A stretch of DNA of 10,200 nt, taken from contig PFJA01000093.1 in the NCBI GenBank assembly GCA_002782905.1, forward strand, positions 1 to 10,200. The letters run 5' to 3'. The notes beneath the pieces were generated by a model that was given only the letters and a program-made list of their open reading frames with translations, made no database searches and was not told the DNA's origin. Shown here piece after piece: positions 8,001-10,200 of the stretch; the first letter of the stretch is position 1, and the number at the start of each line of letters is the position of its first letter. The position numbers and the translations under genes are program-made. This stretch comes from Lysobacterales bacterium CG_4_10_14_3_um_filter_64_11 (GTDB lineage: Bacteria > Pseudomonadota > Gammaproteobacteria > Xanthomonadales > Xanthomonadaceae).

Positions 8001-9039
8001 GGTGGCAGCCACCGACTTCGCCAGCGATGAGCTGCCGACCCACTTGCGGATGAATCTGCGGGTGCTCGATGCCGGCAATGCGGTGTTGGCCGAGGGCCGC
8101 GATCTGACCGCGTTGCGCGCTGAACTGGGCGAGCGCGCCGAGCAGGCGTTTGCCGACCATGCCGGCGCGCAGGTTCGCCAGCAAGGGCTGCACACGTTTC
8201 CCGCGCAAGGCGTGCCCGAGGTGATTTCCGGCGAGGCGGGATTGCCCGCCTATCCGGCACTGTGCGTGCGCAGCGAGGCGGTGCATCTGGACGTATTCGC
8301 CGATCGCGAGCGTGCCTGCCAGGAGCATGCCCGCGGGGTGTGCGCGCTGCTGCGCTACGCGCTCGCCGAACGCCGCAAGCAATTGCCACGGCAGTTGCCG
8401 GTGTCGGCCAAGCTGGGTCTGGTGTACAGCGCAATTGAAAGCGCCGAGCGCTTGCGTGGCGATGTGATCGAAGCGGCCTTTGCGGCGTTGACCGCCGACG
8501 GGCTGGATGCCATCCGCAGCGCCGATGCGTTTGCGCAGCGCGTCGAACACATCGGCCGCGGCTTGCTGACCTGCGCAGTCGAGCGCCTGCAACTGGCGGA
8601 AACAATTCTGGCGGCCTATGCCGGCCTCAAACCCCTGCTCGAACCGCCATTGATGGGCTGGGCCAGCGCCAGCTATGCCGACATGCACGCGCAGTTGGAT
8701 GGATTGATCCATCCCGGATTTTTGCGCACCACACCCGAAGCGATGTTGCCACAGTTGCCGCGTTACCTGCGCGCGATCGCGCAGCGGGCCGAGCGGGTGC
8801 GCCTCGACCCGCAACGCGATCAGGCGCGGTTGCTGGAGTTGACGCCGTTCCTCGAAGCGCTGGCGGCAGCCAATGCCGCCGGCCGGGCTGATGACCCGGG
8901 TTGGCAGGCGCTGCGCTGGAATATCGAGGAATTGCGGGTATCGTTGTTCGCGCAAGCGCTGGGTACGCGCCAACCGATGTCGGTCAAACGCCTCACCCGC
9001 GAGTTGGCTCAGCTCAAGGCGGCGCTAAATCAGTTGTAG
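5095..9039 (+). CDS. hrpA: ATP-dependent DEAH-box RNA helicase HrpA
   Basis: HrpA is a cytoplasmic NTP-driven RNA helicase, reported in E. coli to act on stalled or collided ribosomes. The 1314-residue product matches the family over its whole length (E. coli about 1300). Order: N-terminal helical region (1–75); RecA lobe 1 with Walker A GETGSGKTTQ (92–101, K98), DEAH (189–192) and SAT (221–223); RecA lobe 2 with TNVAETSLT (370–378) and QRKGRCGR (417–424); winged-helix/HA2 (about 460–600); OB-fold (about 600–720); and a long C-terminal DUF3418 region to about 1305, ending EELRVSLFAQALGT…. All helicase motifs are intact. The start is GTG at 5095; a stop lies 30 bp upstream in frame and no Shine-Dalgarno is visible. 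Oddity: residues 254–293, between the lobes, come from an in-frame palindromic repeat and lengthen this linker by about 29 residues relative to E. coli. The stop codon TAG lies within another repeat. Confidence 0.97.
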   Translation: MNTIHHYQRQLARALSRDQRQLQQLLARLRRAPDDAAIARALEQALAASIAIREARAAALPAPKLDDSLPIAQHAERIVECIRRHPVVVIAGETGSGKTTQLPQLCLAAGRGAAGIIGCTQPRRIAARSVANRVASELGVALGSVVGYQVRFSDRSSESTCIKFMTDGILLAEIQSDRMLSRYDTIILDEAHERSLNIDFLLGYLKTLLTRRRDLKLVVTSATIDTERFARFFNDAPVIAVEGRAFPVEVRYRSENREENRGENRGQSQFSSVPLAARPDLPSKIDSDPGFPRDTVDAIVAAVDELTREDPLGDVLVFLAGEREIRDAHLALERRKYRSTSVLALYARLSTREQDRVFNPGPGRRIVLATNVAETSLTVPRIRYVIDPGFARVKRYSPRQKLDRLHIEPIARASADQRKGRCGRVAAGVCVRLYAQSDYLARPLYTDPEIRRSSLAGVILRMLDLGLGNIEDFPFLEPPDGRVIADGWQQLQELGAVDRERKLSPIGRQMARLPVDVKLARMLVAASDQRCLREMMVIAAFLGIADPRERPAAARPAADAAHALFNDGKSEFTSIYALWLAYREAHEALTQAKLRAWCEHHFLSFLRMREWRELHRQLLLMCEQLGWSMNIDAAGYGDLHRALIAGLPTQIGHRLEKGQYEGPRGRRYSLFPGSPLSKTPPPWALSAVLLDTQRVWGLVNARIEPDWVIAQVPHLLARKHFDPHWSRAQGRVLASEQISLFGLVLAPKRPVHYGSIAPLQAHDLFVRQGLVTGEINTRAGFLARNLAMLEQARDEEAKLRRAGLVADEDWQARWYLDRVSTDICTAVGLDAWYRKLSSAQRNALEWPLSELLPGEGSEADRFPKFLRLCDARLALSYRFEPGAADDGVTLALPLHLLGALDAARLDWLVPGLVEDKASALIRSLPKALRRNCVPAPDFARAFVQALPQPTADSLGSELARFLSRITGVKVAATDFASDELPTHLRMNLRVLDAGNAVLAEGRDLTALRAELGERAEQAFADHAGAQVRQQGLHTFPAQGVPEVISGEAGLPAYPALCVRSEAVHLDVFADRERACQEHARGVCALLRYALAERRKQLPRQLPVSAKLGLVYSAIESAERLRGDVIEAAFAALTADGLDAIRSADAFAQRVEHIGRGLLTCAVERLQLAETILAAYAGLKPLLEPPLMGWASASYADMHAQLDGLIHPGFLRTTPEAMLPQLPRYLRAIAQRAERVRLDPQRDQARLLELTPFLEALAAANAAGRADDPGWQALRWNIEELRVSLFAQALGTRQPMSVKRLTRELAQLKAALNQL
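5857..5968. repeat. Palindromic repeat element inserted in frame in hrpA
   Basis: Two perfect 27-bp inverted arms, 5881–5907 and 5942–5968, flank a 34-bp centre. The arm contains GGGGTCAGAGTCAATTTTC. On the left the arm is preceded by two further copies of its first 12 bp (GAAAACCGGG followed by AA or GT), giving tandem units at 5857, 5869 and 5881. There is no coding capacity for a transposase, so this is a short non-autonomous repeat of REP or MITE type. From memory, closely similar GGGTCAGAGTCAATTTT palindromes are dispersed in many GC-rich proteobacterial genomes; I could not check this. It keeps the hrpA frame open and encodes residues 255 to about 292. Confidence 0.85.
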
Positions 9040-9105
9040 CCCGGGTTGAGGCCCAACGGGCGCAAACCCGGGATCGCCACGACCGTGGCCGCTACCCGGG
9101 TTACG
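9036..9105. repeat. REP-like palindromic repeat at the hrpA 3' end
   Basis: This 70-bp block carries three copies of the octamer CCCGGGTT in alternating orientation (9040–9047 direct, 9065–9072 inverted, 9095–9102 direct). It also has a nested GCCC-AAC-GGGC hairpin (9051–9061), a GCCAC-GACC-GTGGC hairpin (9076–9089) and an outer GTAGC/GCTAC pair (9036–9040 with 9091–9095). It fills almost all of the gap between the convergent hrpA and the next gene, the classic position of REP/BIME elements. The hrpA stop codon TAG (9037–9039) is part of its left end. It may stabilise 3' ends or act as a bidirectional terminator, but no T-run is present. Confidence 0.75.
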
Positions 9106-9117
9106 TTCAGAGCAAAC

Positions 9118-10200
9118 TCACGGCAACACCGTTTGCTGTGAAAACTCAATGCCGCGCGCGCTGACATCAATGCGTACCCGGGAGCGTTTGAACATGCGCG
9201 GATAGACGTGGGCGATGGCCACTGCCTGCTCAGCCTTGGCGCGCGCTTGCGGGCTGGCGTCGGCTGGCAGTTGGCGCAGACTCCATTGTGCGATTTCCAC
9301 ATACAGCGCACTGTTCATGCCCAGCACCAGCAGCGGCTGCTGCGCGGCATCGGCGTGCAACAGTTGCGGCAGCAATTTTTCCTCGCCGGCACCGATGCTC
9401 ACCGCCAGTGCGTCATCGCTCATCGCCGCAAACAGCGGCGCGTGCAGACCCAGTTCGGGCATCGCGGGCAATGGCGTTGGCGTGCTGTCGTTTTGCAGTT
9501 GCACCGCGCCCAATGCCGGCACCAGGCTGCGCGCAATACCTAGCAGCGACGCCGGGTTGTCGCCACCCACCACCAGTGCGCCGGTGAACTCGGGGATGGC
9601 CACGTCATCGCGCCAGCGCAGCTGATTGATCAGCGCAAACACGCTATGCGCCATCGTTGCCGAACCCAGCAGTGCCGGGTTGGTTGATTGCGCCTTGATC
9701 GCCTTCGCCGTGTCGTTGAGCGATGCCAATTGCGGACACTGCCAGGGCGTTTGTTCGCTACTCTTGAGCAGAGTGCTGACCACCGATGGCAACTGTTGCA
9801 GGTTGATGCTGAAGCCGACATCGAGTGCAGAATCATCGTTGACGGCATCCATCCCCGGCATCGGAGCGCGCAGGTGCATCAGGGTATTGGCGATGTCGCT
9901 GCGCAGTTGCAACACACTCAGCGCAGCGACCTTGCGCGCGCTGACCTGGGTATAGCCAAAAACCAGACGCGGCATCGCCGTGGCCAGCCGCACGAACTCG
10001 CCGCCGCACTGCGCGTCGATCGGCGTTTGCGCGATGCCAAGCGCGGCGCGCAGCGCACTGTCGGGCGCGCTGAATGGCGCACTGACGGCATCCAGCAACG
10101 CACTGCTGTCGATGTAGCCGGCAATGCCGGAATGCAGCCCATGCTCGGCGATGACGTCATCGAGCATGTTGTCCGACTGCAACGAGTGGGCCGGCAAATC
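9118..10200 (-). CDS. Unrecognised protein, N-terminus outside the window
   Basis: An open frame of 360 codons runs from the right edge of the window to a TGA at 9118–9120; the beginning lies beyond 10200. I do not recognise the family. The visible part is rich in Ala, Leu, Ser and Gln with few charges. It has no obvious transmembrane helix, no nucleotide-binding or metal motif, and only three cysteines. It looks like a soluble globular, possibly periplasmic, protein. Recognisable segments are IAGYIDSSALLDAVSAPFSA near the visible N-terminus, a Gly-rich stretch ALVVGGDNPASLLGIA in the middle, and the C-terminal end RVRIDVSARGIEFSQQTVLP. Codon use matches the neighbours and the antisense frames are shadows, so I consider it a real gene. 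It converges on hrpA across the repeat at 9036–9105. A signal peptide or lipobox, if any, would be in the missing part. Confidence 0.8.
   Translation of the reverse strand, partial: DLPAHSLQSDNMLDDVIAEHGLHSGIAGYIDSSALLDAVSAPFSAPDSALRAALGIAQTPIDAQCGGEFVRLATAMPRLVFGYTQVSARKVAALSVLQLRSDIANTLMHLRAPMPGMDAVNDDSALDVGFSINLQQLPSVVSTLLKSSEQTPWQCPQLASLNDTAKAIKAQSTNPALLGSATMAHSVFALINQLRWRDDVAIPEFTGALVVGGDNPASLLGIARSLVPALGAVQLQNDSTPTPLPAMPELGLHAPLFAAMSDDALAVSIGAGEEKLLPQLLHADAAQQPLLVLGMNSALYVEIAQWSLRQLPADASPQARAKAEQAVAIAHVYPRMFKRSRVRIDVSARGIEFSQQTVLP

Noticed and set aside
8893..8904. Another CCCGGGTT octamer, inside hrpA, as a further copy of the terminal repeat
   Set aside because: It encodes conserved-looking HrpA sequence and lacks the surrounding hairpins; an isolated 8-mer is expected by chance.
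7768..8973. A 401-codon open frame on the minus strand opposite the hrpA C-terminal region
   Set aside because: The hrpA frame matches the family throughout; the antisense reading is composition-driven and has no recognisable domain.

Overview
The window is GC-rich, densely coding bacterial chromosome. Gene content (a ygfB–pepP pair, a full-length HrpA, a Dps ferritin and a PAS-GGDEF-EAL signalling protein) and the type of dispersed palindromic repeats fit a gammaproteobacterium. Lysobacterales/Xanthomonadales (Xanthomonas, Lysobacter or Rhodanobacter relatives) is my best guess. That placement is inferred from gene families and codon style, not from a marker gene. No tRNA, rRNA, CRISPR array, phage or insertion-sequence transposase was seen.

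Layout, left to right. (1) 72–2402, minus strand: a membrane-anchored c-di-GMP enzyme with two PAS domains, a GGDEF domain with an SGDEF active site, and an intact EAL domain. (2) A 137-bp divergent intergenic region with a plausible promoter for that gene. (3) 2540–4445, plus strand: a two-gene unit, ygfB (UPF0149) and pepP (aminopeptidase P), 10 bp apart. (4) 4472–4948, minus strand, convergent with pepP across 26 bp: a Dps mini-ferritin with all ferroxidase ligands present. (5) A 146-bp divergent, AT-richer region with a perfect GATAG-N3-CTATC palindrome, between dps and hrpA. (6) 5095–9039, plus strand: hrpA, a DEAH-box RNA helicase of 1314 residues. (7) A compact palindromic (REP-like) repeat at 9036–9105 that includes the hrpA stop codon. 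(8) 9118 to the window edge, minus strand: the C-terminal 360 or so residues of a protein I do not recognise.

The genes do not form one pathway. They are housekeeping and stress functions: peptide turnover (PepP), iron and oxidative protection (Dps), RNA and ribosome quality control (HrpA) and second-messenger signalling (GGDEF-EAL). I found no new multi-gene system.

The most unusual structure is inside hrpA. A palindromic repeat with perfect 27-bp arms around a 34-bp centre, preceded by 12-bp tandem units, sits in frame between the two RecA-like helicase lobes. It adds about 29 residues relative to E. coli HrpA as I recall that sequence. The element reads open in both orientations and would give the same terminal peptides either way, like the protein-coding palindromic elements known from Rickettsia. 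A second, different repeat ends the same gene.
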